This document shows, one piece after another, positions 25,486-34,752 of a stretch of 64,000 nucleotides of DNA. Source of the stretch: Rhodobacteraceae bacterium HLUCCO07. Lineage in GTDB: Bacteria; Pseudomonadota; Alphaproteobacteria; Rhodobacterales; Rhodobacteraceae. The position numbers were made by a program, and so were the translations under genes. The notes beneath the pieces were generated by a model. That model made no database searches, had not been told where the DNA came from, and saw nothing but the letters and a program-made list of their open reading frames with translations. The DNA lies in contig LJSU01000029.1 of NCBI GenBank assembly GCA_001314705.1, positions 36,279-100,278 on the forward strand. Reading direction: 5' to 3'. The first letter of the stretch is position 1; each line of letters opens with the position of its first letter.

Positions 25486-26823
25486 ATGAAGAAATTCCTC
25501 ATGGCCGCATCCGCCGGCATCGTGGCCGGCGCAATCGTCACGACACAGGTGGCCGCACCGCTGCTCGCGCAAGAGGCGGAAAAAACCCGCAATGTCTATG
25601 AACAACTCGACCTCTTCGGCGACATCTTCGAACGGATCCGTGGTCAATATGTCGAAGAGGTGGACGAGGCCGACCTGATCGAGGCTGCCATCAACGGCAT
25701 GCTGACTTCGCTCGACCCGCATTCCAGCTATCTCTCGCCCGAGGACGCCGACGACATGCGCGTCCAGACACGCGGCGAGTTCGGCGGCCTCGGCATCGAG
25801 GTCACGCAGGAAGACGGTTTCGTCAAGGTCGTGTCTCCCATCGACGGCACACCCGCCGACGAGGCCGGGATCGAGGCGGGCGACTTCATCACCCATGTCG
25901 ATGGCGAATCCGTGCTGGGCTACACGCTCGACGAAACGGTCGAGAAGATGCGCGGCCCGGCAGGCAGCGAGATCGTCGTCACCATCGTCCGGGAAGGTAA
26001 CGAAGAACCGTTTGACGTGTCGATCATCCGCGACACGATCAAGCTGACCGCCGTGCGCACCCGCATCGAGGGTGACAGCGTTGTTCTGCGCCTCACCACC
26101 TTCAACAACCAGACCTTCCCGAACCTCGCCTCGGGCATCGAAAAGGAAATCGAGGAAGCCGGCGGCATCGACAACGTGGACGGGTTCGTGCTCGATCTGC
26201 GCAACAATCCGGGCGGATTGCTGACCCAGGCGATCAAGGTCTCCGACGCCTTTCTGAATTCGGGCGAGATCGTCTCGACCCGCGGACGCAACCCCGAGGA
26301 TGGCGACCGCTACAACGCCACCGAGGGCGACCTGACGCAGGGCAAGCCGATCGTCGTGCTGATCAATGGCGGCTCCGCATCGGCCTCCGAGATCGTCGCC
26401 GGCGCGCTTCAGGATCACCGCCGCGCCATCGTGGTGGGCACCAAGAGCTTCGGAAAGGGCTCGGTCCAGACCGTCATGCCGCTGCGGGGCGACGGCGCGA
26501 TGCGCCTCACCACCGCGCGCTATTACACGCCCTCGGGACGTTCGATCCAGGCGCTGGGCGTCTCGCCCGACATCATCGTGGCCCAGCCGCAGCGCAACCC
26601 GGCCAGCGAAGAGGACGAGGCGGCACCGACCCCGCGCTCCCGCTCCGAGGCCGACCTGCGGGGCCGGCTCAACAACGATTCGCTCAGCGACGAGGAGATC
26701 CGCCTGATCGAAGAGGACCGCGCCCGTGCCGAGGCCGCCGCCAAGCTGCGCGAAGAGGACTACCAGCTGGCCTATGCGCTCGACATCATCCAGGGCCTCA
26801 CCAAGTTTGCGCCGGACGACTGA
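25486..26823 (+). CDS. ctpA: S41 family carboxyl-terminal processing peptidase
   Basis: A 445-residue periplasmic serine protease. It has a signal/anchor segment (FLMAASAGIVAGAIVTTQVAAPLLAQ) and a PDZ domain at about residues 85-170 (GLGIEVTQEDGFVKVVSPIDGTPADEAGIEAGD). The S41 core has the nucleophile Ser in INGGSASASEIVAGALQDH and the catalytic Lys in GTKSFGKGSVQTVMPL. A charged C-terminal tail follows the EDEAAPTPRSRSEADLRG linker. CtpA/Prc proteases trim periplasmic and peptidoglycan-related proteins; the adjoining EnvC-like gene suggests shared control of cell-wall remodelling. Confidence 0.93.
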   Translation: MKKFLMAASAGIVAGAIVTTQVAAPLLAQEAEKTRNVYEQLDLFGDIFERIRGQYVEEVDEADLIEAAINGMLTSLDPHSSYLSPEDADDMRVQTRGEFGGLGIEVTQEDGFVKVVSPIDGTPADEAGIEAGDFITHVDGESVLGYTLDETVEKMRGPAGSEIVVTIVREGNEEPFDVSIIRDTIKLTAVRTRIEGDSVVLRLTTFNNQTFPNLASGIEKEIEEAGGIDNVDGFVLDLRNNPGGLLTQAIKVSDAFLNSGEIVSTRGRNPEDGDRYNATEGDLTQGKPIVVLINGGSASASEIVAGALQDHRRAIVVGTKSFGKGSVQTVMPLRGDGAMRLTTARYYTPSGRSIQALGVSPDIIVAQPQRNPASEEDEAAPTPRSRSEADLRGRLNNDSLSDEEIRLIEEDRARAEAAAKLREEDYQLAYALDIIQGLTKFAPDD

Positions 26824-26841
26824 TCCGTGGGGGGACAGGCA

Positions 26842-27336
26842 ATGACCCCCCGGGACATCGCCGCCCTGCCCTATCGGCGCAACGTGGGCGTGATGCTCGT
26901 CAACCGGGCCGGACAGGTCTTCGTCGGGCAGCGCACGGACAGCGACGTGCCCGCCTGGCAAATGCCGCAGGGCGGCATCGACGCGGGCGAAGACCCGCGC
27001 GAGGCTGCCTTGCGCGAGCTCGAAGAGGAAACCGGCGTCCCGCGCGACCTGGTCACGGTCGAGGCGGAAACCGAGGGCTGGATCGCCTATGACCTGCCCC
27101 ACGACATCGTGCCGCGCATCTGGAACGGGCGTTACAAGGGGCAGGAACAGAAATGGTTCCTCCTGCGCTTTCACGGAACCGACGACCAGGTGCGGATCGA
27201 CGCCGACGACCATCAGGAATTCTCCCAATGGCGCTGGCTTCCCCCCGACGAAGTGCTGGCCCAGATCGTGCCCTTCAAGCGCCCGGTCTATGAACAGGTG
27301 ATCGCGGAATTTCGTGACCACCTGCAACCGCGGTGA
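26842..27336 (+). CDS. rppH: RNA pyrophosphohydrolase RppH
   Basis: This Nudix hydrolase removes pyrophosphate from the 5' end of mRNAs and starts their decay; some alphaproteobacterial members also hydrolyse dinucleoside polyphosphates. From the ATG at 26842 it has 164 residues; a GTG at 26827 would add five. [23 protein letters not shown] and [14 protein letters not shown] lead into the Nudix box ([14 protein letters not shown]). The family-specific WFLLRFHG and EFSQWRWLP segments are present. It is the last gene of the gpmI-envC-ctpA-rppH run. Confidence 0.93.
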   Translation: MTPRDIAALPYRRNVGVMLVNRAGQVFVGQRTDSDVPAWQMPQGGIDAGEDPREAALRELEEETGVPRDLVTVEAETEGWIAYDLPHDIVPRIWNGRYKGQEQKWFLLRFHGTDDQVRIDADDHQEFSQWRWLPPDEVLAQIVPFKRPVYEQVIAEFRDHLQPR

Positions 27337-27376
27337 TCCCTGACTGGCGATCCGCGGCACATCCCGTTCGGCCCGG

Positions 27377-28627
27377 TCAGGCCGCGATCTCCTGCATCAG
27401 CGCAAGAAAGCGTGCCACTTCCGGCAGCCAATTGTAATGGCACATCGACACCCGCACACAGCCCGCCATGCCCAGCGGGTCGAGCACGTTGCCCGAGTAA
27501 TGATCGGCCTTGCGCAGATGAGTGCGCACCCCTTCGGCATTGAGCCGCGCCACCACCTCGGCCGGGTCGACCCCCTGCACCGCCAATGACACCAGCCCCT
27601 CGCGCGCCGGGTTGTCCACGCCGCCGATCAGCGTGACGCCCGGCATCTGCGCCAGCCCGGGCAGGTTGCCGGTGCCATGGATCATCGCATCGGTGAGGCG
27701 CTTTTCATGGTCATGGATCGCCGCCCCCGCCGCACGGATGCGCGCCCGCCTCTCACCCGCGTCCGAGACCTCACCACCCAGCCAGTCGAGATAGGCCACC
27801 ACGTCCGAAAACGTCGCATAGGCGCCGGTATCGCGCGTGCCCAGTTCCCAGTTCTTCGCGGGCCCGTTCAACAGGCTGTCATGCGGCACCGCCTCGAGCC
27901 GGGGCGAGAGCCACGCCAGCCCGTAACCATGGCGCGAGAACATCTTGTAGGGCGAGATCACGTAACCATCGACATCAAGCTCCGAAAGGTCGATCCGCCC
28001 ATGCGCCGCGTGCTGGATGCCATCGACGATGATGAAACACTCCGGGCTGACCGCGCGGATCGCCCCGGCGATCGCGGCCACGTCCACCCCCATTCCCGTC
28101 ACCGGCGAGGTGTGCAGGATCGTGGCGACGCCCGTGTCGGGGGTGATCTCGGGCGCGTAATGCTCCACCCCCACCGTTCCCGTGGCATCGTCATGCGCGA
28201 CCAGCACATGCTCCATCCCCGCCACCCCGGCCCAGCGCGCCGCGGCGCTGCGGCTGGCCGGATGTTCGAGCGTCGAGCCCAGCACCCTCCCCTTGCCGGC
28301 GACGAGGCAGGCCGCCGAGATCAGCCGAAAGAGCAGCTCGGTCCCGCTTTCCCCCACAAAGAACTGGCCCTCGTCGATATTCATAAGGTCGCGCATGTCC
28401 GCGCGCGCCCGTGCGATCACATCGACAAGCGCATGGCTGGCCGGGTTGTCGCGGCCCTGGTTGTCGGGAATGGCGGAATAGAAACCGGATGTCTCGACCA
28501 CCGACTTGAGCGTCAGCGCCCCGCCCGCGTTCTCGAAAAACACCCGCTCGCCCTGGAACGGGCAGGTCTCGACATGCGCGAAACGCGCGCGAATCCGGGT
28601 CAGGAGGTCGTCTGAAATAAGGGGCAT
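27377..28627 (-). CDS. class V aminotransferase / cysteine desulfurase-like protein
   Basis: From the ATG at 28627 the protein has 416 residues of fold-type I PLP architecture. The Schiff-base Lys is in YVISPYKMFSRHGYG and the ring-binding Asp in FIIVDGIQHAAHG. SGTELLFRLISA lies near the phosphate site. It belongs to the cysteine desulfurase-like group, but I see no conserved catalytic Cys loop like that of NifS/IscS, so a desulfurase or a different PLP reaction cannot be decided. A longer frame to 28819 runs into glyA and is rejected. It is downstream of glyA on the same strand, 158 bases apart. Confidence 0.85.
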   Translation of the reverse strand: MPLISDDLLTRIRARFAHVETCPFQGERVFFENAGGALTLKSVVETSGFYSAIPDNQGRDNPASHALVDVIARARADMRDLMNIDEGQFFVGESGTELLFRLISAACLVAGKGRVLGSTLEHPASRSAAARWAGVAGMEHVLVAHDDATGTVGVEHYAPEITPDTGVATILHTSPVTGMGVDVAAIAGAIRAVSPECFIIVDGIQHAAHGRIDLSELDVDGYVISPYKMFSRHGYGLAWLSPRLEAVPHDSLLNGPAKNWELGTRDTGAYATFSDVVAYLDWLGGEVSDAGERRARIRAAGAAIHDHEKRLTDAMIHGTGNLPGLAQMPGVTLIGGVDNPAREGLVSLAVQGVDPAEVVARLNAEGVRTHLRKADHYSGNVLDPLGMAGCVRVSMCHYNWLPEVARFLALMQEIAA

Positions 28628-28676
28628 GGCATGATCTCCGTCAGAGTCGGGCAAATCGGATATGTCGGGGGCCGGC

Positions 28677-28741
28677 AGGGGGCTTTGCCCCCTCTGCGGC
28701 TGCGCCGCATTCACCCCCAGAGTATTTCCGGCAAGATGAAG
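28677..28741 (+). repeat. double-hairpin plus GAGTATTT module
   Basis: Two perfect hairpins, AGGGGGC-TTT-GCCCCCT (28677-28693) and TGCGGC-TGC-GCCGCA (28695-28709), are followed by CCCCCAGAGTATTTCCGG and CAAGATGAAG (28714-28741). The layout, variable hairpins then a fixed GAGTATTT...GATGAAG tail, also occurs at 49949-49997 on the minus strand. It lies between glyA and the class V gene, antisense to both. Confidence 0.55.
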
Positions 28742-28785
28742 CGGACAACCGTTTCCTGCCTCACCCCGCCGGAACAATCGCTTTC

Positions 28786-30069
<1,284 letters not shown>

Positions 30070-30205
30070 GGGCTGGGTCTCCGTCGCTTGTCTGTTGGCG
30101 CAAATGTCTTTCCCGCTCTCCTAATTCATTGCGCACCCAGCGGAAAGGGGACAAAACGACCATTCCGCTTGCCAGCGCGGCACCGATCGTGCAGGTGGAA
30201 GCCGA

Positions 30206-31012
30206 ATGCTCCGATCCGACAAAACCGCGCCGATGGAAACCATGGCCGCACCCGAATTCAAGATCGCCTTCACCGCCTCTGACGCCCCGGTGGCCCGGAC
30301 CGCGCGCGCAGCGCTGGTCAGCCGCTATGGCAACACGCCCGAGGACGACGCCGACGTGATCGTGGCGCTGGGTGGCGACGGGTTCATGCTGCACACGCTG
30401 CACCGCACCGAGGCCAACCCGGCGCCGGTCTATGGCATGAATCGCGGCACCGTCGGTTTCCTGATGAACGAGTATTCCGAGGCCAACCTGCCCGAACGCC
30501 TCGCCGCGGCCGAGGAAACGGTAATCAACCCGCTGTCGATGCGCGCCACCCGGGGCGACGGCACGGTCCACGAGGCGCTGGCCATCAACGAGGTCTCGCT
30601 CCTGCGGATGGGCCCGCAGGCGGCCAAGCTGCGCATCACCATCGACGGCAAGGTGCGGATGGAGGAGCTGGTCTGCGACGGCGCGCTGGTCGCGACACCC
30701 GCGGGCTCGACCGCCTATAACTATTCGGCGCATGGGCCCATCTTGCCCATCGGTTCCGAGGTTCTGGCCCTGACCGCCATCGCGCCCTTTCGCCCCCGGC
30801 GCTGGCGCGGGGCGCTCTTGCCCAAGACGGGGCATGTGCGCATCGACGTGCTGCAACCTGACAAGCGCCCGGTCATGGCGGACGCGGATTCACGCTCGGT
30901 GCTCTATGTCGAAACGGTCGAGATCCAGTCGGACCCCTCGGTCCGTCATCGCCTGCTTTTCGACCCGGGGCACGGTCTGGAAGAGCGCCTGATCCGCGAA
31001 CAATTCATCTGA
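30206..31012 (+). CDS. nadK: NAD kinase
   Basis: NadK phosphorylates NAD to NADP. The GGDG motif is in [18 protein letters not shown], NxxxR-type contacts in [16 protein letters not shown], and the glycine-rich strand in [25 protein letters not shown]. The frame gives 268 residues from 30206, where AGGTGG lies upstream. Internal ATGs at 30233 and 30242 come closer to the usual N-terminus ([12 protein letters not shown]) and could be the true start. It is divergent from glyA and ends at a hairpin with a short T-run. Confidence 0.92.
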   Translation: MLRSDKTAPMETMAAPEFKIAFTASDAPVARTARAALVSRYGNTPEDDADVIVALGGDGFMLHTLHRTEANPAPVYGMNRGTVGFLMNEYSEANLPERLAAAEETVINPLSMRATRGDGTVHEALAINEVSLLRMGPQAAKLRITIDGKVRMEELVCDGALVATPAGSTAYNYSAHGPILPIGSEVLALTAIAPFRPRRWRGALLPKTGHVRIDVLQPDKRPVMADADSRSVLYVETVEIQSDPSVRHRLLFDPGHGLEERLIREQFI

Positions 31013-31015
31013 CCC

Positions 31016-31034
31016 GGCCGCCATCGCGGCCTTT
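31016..31034 (+). terminator. terminator hairpin after nadK
   Basis: GGCCGC-CATC-GCGGCC (31016-31031) is followed by TTT. The nadK stop codon is a few bases upstream. It also separates nadK from the convergent HMG-CoA reductase gene. Confidence 0.5.
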
Positions 31035-31052
31035 GCGCAGCATTCGCCCCGC

Positions 31053-32282
31053 TCACCCGAGGATCTCGCGCGCCACGTCCTCGCGGATCTCGCCCCGCGC
31101 GATCATCTCGCCCGCGACCCGGTCGATCTCGTCGCCGGCGGCCCCCGCCGCGATCGCCACGTTGCGCGCATGCAACCCCATATGGCCGCGCTGAATGCCT
31201 TCCGTCGCCAGCGCCCTGAGCGCCGAGAAGTTCTGCACCAGCCCCACCGCCGCCATCACGCGCGCCAGCCGGTCGGCCGATTCCACCCCCATGATCCGCA
31301 GGCTGGCCTGCGCCGTGGGATGCGCGCGCGTCGCCCCGCCGACGATCCCCACCGGCATCGGCATCTCGATCTCGCCCGAAAGATCGCCGCCCTCGATCCA
31401 GTAGCGCGTGAGCGGCCCGTAGCCATCTTTTGCCGCGAAGGCATGGGCACCGGCCTCCAGCGCGCGCGTGTCATTGCCCGTGGCCAGCGCCACCGCCGCG
31501 ACCCCGTTCATGATCCCCTTGTTGTGCGTTGCCGCGCGATAGGGGTCATGCGCGGCGAAATCCCATGCGTTCACGATCCCCTCGACCGTCTCGGCCCCTA
31601 TTTCCGCGGCGGGCCATCTTGCCCGCGCCCGCACCAGCCGCCGGTCGGCCAGGTTCGAGAGTATGCGCAATCCCACCTTGCCCCCGGTCCAGCCCTCGAT
31701 CATCGGCGCCAGCCGCTCGGCCATGGTGTTGACCGCGTTGGCCCCCATCGCGTCGCGCACATCGACGATGAGATGCACCACGAGGTAGGGCCCGGCGATC
31801 CGCGCCTCGACATCGCGAAACCCGCCGCCCAGCCTGACCAGCATCGGGTCGCACCCGTCGCATTCCGCCGCGATCGCCTGTTTGTGGCCCAGAACCGCCG
31901 CGCGCGCCGCCTCGGGATCGGTAAGCCCCGTCACCTGCACCTGCGCGATCATGCAGGGATCGTCGGCCTCGGTCACGACACCGCCCGCCTCGCGACAGGC
32001 CCGCGCCCCGTTGCACACCGCCGCGACGACCGAGCTTTCCTCGCTCGCCATCGGCACCAGCACGTCGGCGCCGTCCACGATCAGGTTGGTCGCCACCCCC
32101 AGCGGCACCGCCATCACCGAGATCACGTTCTCGCTCAGGTGATCGGCGAGATCACCGTCATGCGCCGCCGCCGCCTCCAGATGCGCCACCTGCGCCGCAT
32201 CGAGGCCGGACATCTCGGCCACCCTGGCCAGCCGCTCCGCGCGGGTGAGATTGTGAAAACCGGGAATACGTGATGTGCTCAT
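31053..32282 (-). CDS. mvaA: class II (degradative-type) hydroxymethylglutaryl-CoA reductase
   Basis: The 409-residue protein resembles the NAD(H)-using class II enzyme of Pseudomonas mevalonii (428 residues). Catalytic positions are Glu81/82 (MASEESSVVAA), Lys255 (THNKGIMNG), Asp271 (ATGNDTRALEAG) and His371 (RGHMGLHARNVA). Also present are ENVISVMAVPLGVATN, RDAMGANAVNTM and the C-terminal flap helix. The start at 32282 is fixed by family length; a frame open to 32393 is not. It interconverts HMG-CoA and mevalonate. No HMG-CoA synthase, lyase or mevalonate kinase is in the window, so direction is unknown. It lies 119 bases downstream of prpE on the same strand. Confidence 0.92.
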   Translation of the reverse strand: MSTSRIPGFHNLTRAERLARVAEMSGLDAAQVAHLEAAAAHDGDLADHLSENVISVMAVPLGVATNLIVDGADVLVPMASEESSVVAAVCNGARACREAGGVVTEADDPCMIAQVQVTGLTDPEAARAAVLGHKQAIAAECDGCDPMLVRLGGGFRDVEARIAGPYLVVHLIVDVRDAMGANAVNTMAERLAPMIEGWTGGKVGLRILSNLADRRLVRARARWPAAEIGAETVEGIVNAWDFAAHDPYRAATHNKGIMNGVAAVALATGNDTRALEAGAHAFAAKDGYGPLTRYWIEGGDLSGEIEMPMPVGIVGGATRAHPTAQASLRIMGVESADRLARVMAAVGLVQNFSALRALATEGIQRGHMGLHARNVAIAAGAAGDEIDRVAGEMIARGEIREDVAREILG

Positions 32283-32360
32283 GGGCGCCTCCTCTGCCGT
32301 GGCAAGAGGAACGCCCGCACGCCGCGCCGTCAAGCCCAACGCTGCGAAAAAAGCAAAGCC

Positions 32361-32381
32361 GCCCCGGGCTTGACCCGGGGC
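32361..32381 (-). terminator. hairpin after prpE
   Basis: GCCCCGGG-TCAAG-CCCGGGGC on the minus strand is a perfect 8-base stem 20 bases after the prpE stop, and a CTTTTTT run follows about ten bases later. The CCCGGGTCAAGCCCGGG wording is a common palindromic repeat in alphaproteobacteria, so it may be a repeat serving as terminator. Confidence 0.5.
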
Positions 32382-32401
32382 CTCAACCGGCACGCGCGGC
32401 C

Positions 32402-34291
32402 CTATTTCGCGTAGCCGACCCCCTGCAACGCCTCCTTGATCTCGTCAAGGATGGCGGGATCGTCGATCGTCGCGGGGATCTTCCATTCCCCGCCATCGGC
32501 AATCGACACCATGGTCGCCCGCAGGATCTTGCCCGAGCGCGTCTTGGGCAGCCGGTCCACCACCACCGCCGTCTTGAACGCTGCCACCGGGCCGATCTGA
32601 TCACGCACCAGTTTCACGACCTCCGCCACGATCTCCTCATGCGGCCGGTTCACGCCCTTCGACAGGCACAGGAACCCCACCGGCGCCTGCCCCTTGAGCT
32701 CATCGGCCACCCCGATCACCGCGCATTCGGCCACGTCCGGGTGGCTGGCCAGAACCTCTTCCATCCCCCCTGTCGAAAGGCGATGCCCCGCCACGTTGAT
32801 CACGTCGTCGGTGCGCGCCATGATATAGAGGTATCCGTCCTCGTCGATCATCCCCGCGTCGCCGGTCTCGTAATAGCCCGGGAAATGCGAAAGATAGCTC
32901 TTGCGGAACCGGTCCTCGGCATTCCACAGGTTCGGCAAGGTTCCGGGCGGCAGCGGCAGCTTGATCGCGATCGCGCCCAGCTTGCCCGCCGGCAACGGGT
33001 GGCCGTCCTCGCCCAGGATCTGCACGTCATAGCCCGGCATCGCCACCGTGGGCGATCCCAGCTTGACCGGAAGCGGCTCGATCCCCACCGGGTTGCCGGC
33101 GATGGTCCAGCCGGTTTCGGTCTGCCACCAATGGTCATAGACCGGCTTGCCGGTCATCTCCTGCGTCCAGACGATGGTGTCCGGGTCGGCGCGCTCACCG
33201 GCCAGGTAGATCGCGTTCAATCCGCTCAGGTCGTATTTCTTGAGGAACTCGCCCTTGGGGTCCTCGCGTTTGACCGCCCGGAACGCGGTCGGCGCGGTAA
33301 AGAAACTCCTGACCTTGTGTTCCTCGATCACCCGCCAGAACGTGCCCGCATCGGGCGTGCCCACCGGCTTGCCCTCGAACACGATGGTGGTGTTCCCGTG
33401 AATGAGCGGCGCATAGACGATATAGCTGTGCCCCACGACCCAGCCCACATCCGACGCCGCCCAGAACACGTCACCCGGATCGACGTTGTAAATGTTCTTC
33501 ATCGTCCAGTTCAGCGCCACGAGCTGCCCGCCCGTGTGCCGGATCACGCCCTTGGGCTGGCCGGTCGTTCCGCTGGTGTAAAGGATGTAAGAGGGGTGAT
33601 TGCCCTCCACCGGCACGCAATCCACCGGTTCCGCCCCGGCCACTTCCTCGGCCCAGTCGAAATCCCGGTCCGGGATCAGCTCCGCACGCTCTTCTTCGCG
33701 CTGAAAGATCAGGCAGAACTCGGGCTTGTGCCGTGACAACTCGATCGCGCCGTCAAGAAGCGGCTTGTATTTCACCACTCTGCCCGGCTCCAATCCGCAT
33801 GATCCAGCGATGATCGCCCTGGGCTGCGCATCGTCGATCCGCACCGCCAGCTCGTTGGCCGCGAACCCGCCGAACACCACCGAATGGATCGCCCCGATCC
33901 GACCACAGGCCAGCATCGCCTCGACCGCCTGCGGCACCATCGGCATGTAGATCACCACCCGGTCGCCCTTTTCGATGCCCTTGGCGCGCAGGACCCCCGC
34001 CAGCCGCGCCACCCGGTCCTGCAATTGCGCAAAGGTGATGGTCTCCTTTCGACCGGTGATCGGGCTGTCATGAATGATCGCTGCCTGATCGCCGCGCCCG
34101 CCCGCGACATGGCGATCCACCGCGTTCCAGCAGGTGTTGCACAGCCCGTCGGAAAACCATTCGTAAAGGTCGTTGCCCTTCTCGAACAGCGCCTTGGTGG
34201 GCTTGCGGTCCCAGTCGATGGCCTGCGCGGCCTCCATCCAGAACCCTTCAGGGTCAGCTTTCCAGGCGGCGTAAACGTCTCTGTATCCCAT
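32402..34291 (-). CDS. prpE: propionate-CoA ligase (acetyl-CoA synthetase family)
   Basis: A 629-residue AMP-forming acyl-CoA synthetase. The A3 loop is YTSGTTGQPKGVIRHTGG. WAASDVGWVVGHSYIVYAPL and WWQTETGWTIAGNP are the acetyl/propionyl-CoA synthetase signatures, and the C-terminal Lys lies in PKTRSGKILRATMVSIADG. The N-terminal GYRDVYAAWKADPEGFWMEAAQAIDW matches PrpE. It converts propionate to propionyl-CoA in the cytoplasm, feeding methylmalonyl-CoA (see mce). Ribosome site GAGGAGGAG precedes the ATG. Its upstream region holds four GCAAAT half-sites that may bind a short-chain acyl-CoA regulator. Confidence 0.92.
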   Translation of the reverse strand: MGYRDVYAAWKADPEGFWMEAAQAIDWDRKPTKALFEKGNDLYEWFSDGLCNTCWNAVDRHVAGGRGDQAAIIHDSPITGRKETITFAQLQDRVARLAGVLRAKGIEKGDRVVIYMPMVPQAVEAMLACGRIGAIHSVVFGGFAANELAVRIDDAQPRAIIAGSCGLEPGRVVKYKPLLDGAIELSRHKPEFCLIFQREEERAELIPDRDFDWAEEVAGAEPVDCVPVEGNHPSYILYTSGTTGQPKGVIRHTGGQLVALNWTMKNIYNVDPGDVFWAASDVGWVVGHSYIVYAPLIHGNTTIVFEGKPVGTPDAGTFWRVIEEHKVRSFFTAPTAFRAVKREDPKGEFLKKYDLSGLNAIYLAGERADPDTIVWTQEMTGKPVYDHWWQTETGWTIAGNPVGIEPLPVKLGSPTVAMPGYDVQILGEDGHPLPAGKLGAIAIKLPLPPGTLPNLWNAEDRFRKSYLSHFPGYYETGDAGMIDEDGYLYIMARTDDVINVAGHRLSTGGMEEVLASHPDVAECAVIGVADELKGQAPVGFLCLSKGVNRPHEEIVAEVVKLVRDQIGPVAAFKTAVVVDRLPKTRSGKILRATMVSIADGGEWKIPATIDDPAILDEIKEALQGVGYAK

Positions 34292-34644
34292 GGAATACTC
34301 CTCCTCGCTCTTGTCGAAGTGTTACGCCCTGCCCGCCCGTCCGGGCAAGCCCGTTGGCCGACGCAGCGTCACATTGGCGCAAATAAGCGTTTCGGGAAAT
34401 ACCTGAAGCTTCATGTATCGCAAATGTCCCGCTTCTCAGGTGTCTTTACAGAACAAATTCTTCATTCTGCAAATCCGCAAATTCAGATGCCTCGCAGACC
34501 GGCATCCCTTTGCGGGGGATTCGTGCGCATGTTTTCGACATCCCCCATGTCGAAATCGGATCAGCACCACGAACCCGCCCGTGCTATGAATCCGTTCAGG
34601 GCGCGGCGCGGTGCCGCCCCCGTATTTCACAAGGTCCTGTTGCC
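34292..34644. promoter_or_regulatory. prpE promoter region with GCAAAT half-sites and a 9-base hairpin
   Basis: GCAAAT occurs at 34379-34384, 34420-34425, 34469-34474 and 34477-34482. TTGGCGCAAAT (34374-34384) is identical to a site upstream of glyA (30095-30105). A perfect hairpin TTTCGACAT-CCCCC-ATGTCGAAA lies at 34533-34555, between those sites and a tiny plus-strand frame. No gene of normal length is visible. The stretch should carry the prpE promoter (minus) and perhaps a small transcript (plus). Confidence 0.45.
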
Positions 34645-34701
34645 ATGGGCGACCAGAAGCAGAAGCCGGCCAAACCCGGCACGAAACCAACCAAGAAATG
34701 A
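34645..34701 (+). CDS. possible 18-residue basic peptide
   Basis: The frame encodes MGDQKQKPAKPGTKPTKK, a lysine/proline-rich peptide. AAGG lies about 11 bases upstream of the ATG, and a perfect 11-base hairpin (34719-34750) follows 17 bases after the stop, like a small transcription unit with its own terminator. An in-frame extension upstream to 34510 exists but has no conserved look. Coding is unproven; it could equally be part of a small RNA. Confidence 0.35.
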   Translation: MGDQKQKPAKPGTKPTKK

Positions 34702-34718
34702 TGTCTGCCTGAAGCCGA

Positions 34719-34750
34719 TGCCGCCGGGGAGGAGTCCCGCCCCGGCGGCA
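34719..34750. terminator. perfect 11-base GC hairpin between tiny ORF and maeB
   Basis: TGCCGCCGGGG (34719-34729) pairs exactly with CCCCGGCGGCA (34740-34750) over a 10-base loop. It abuts the maeB stop on one side and follows the tiny ORF on the other. There is no T-run on either strand, so termination would need Rho or be weak. Confidence 0.5.
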
Positions 34751-34752
34751 CC

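Noticed and set aside
25015..27360. 781-codon minus-strand frame
   Set aside because: Shadow of the EnvC-like, ctpA and rppH genes.
32361..32381. Palindrome after prpE as a novel regulatory site
   Set aside because: CCCGGGTCAAGCCCGGG is a common alphaproteobacterial repeat and a terminator role explains it.
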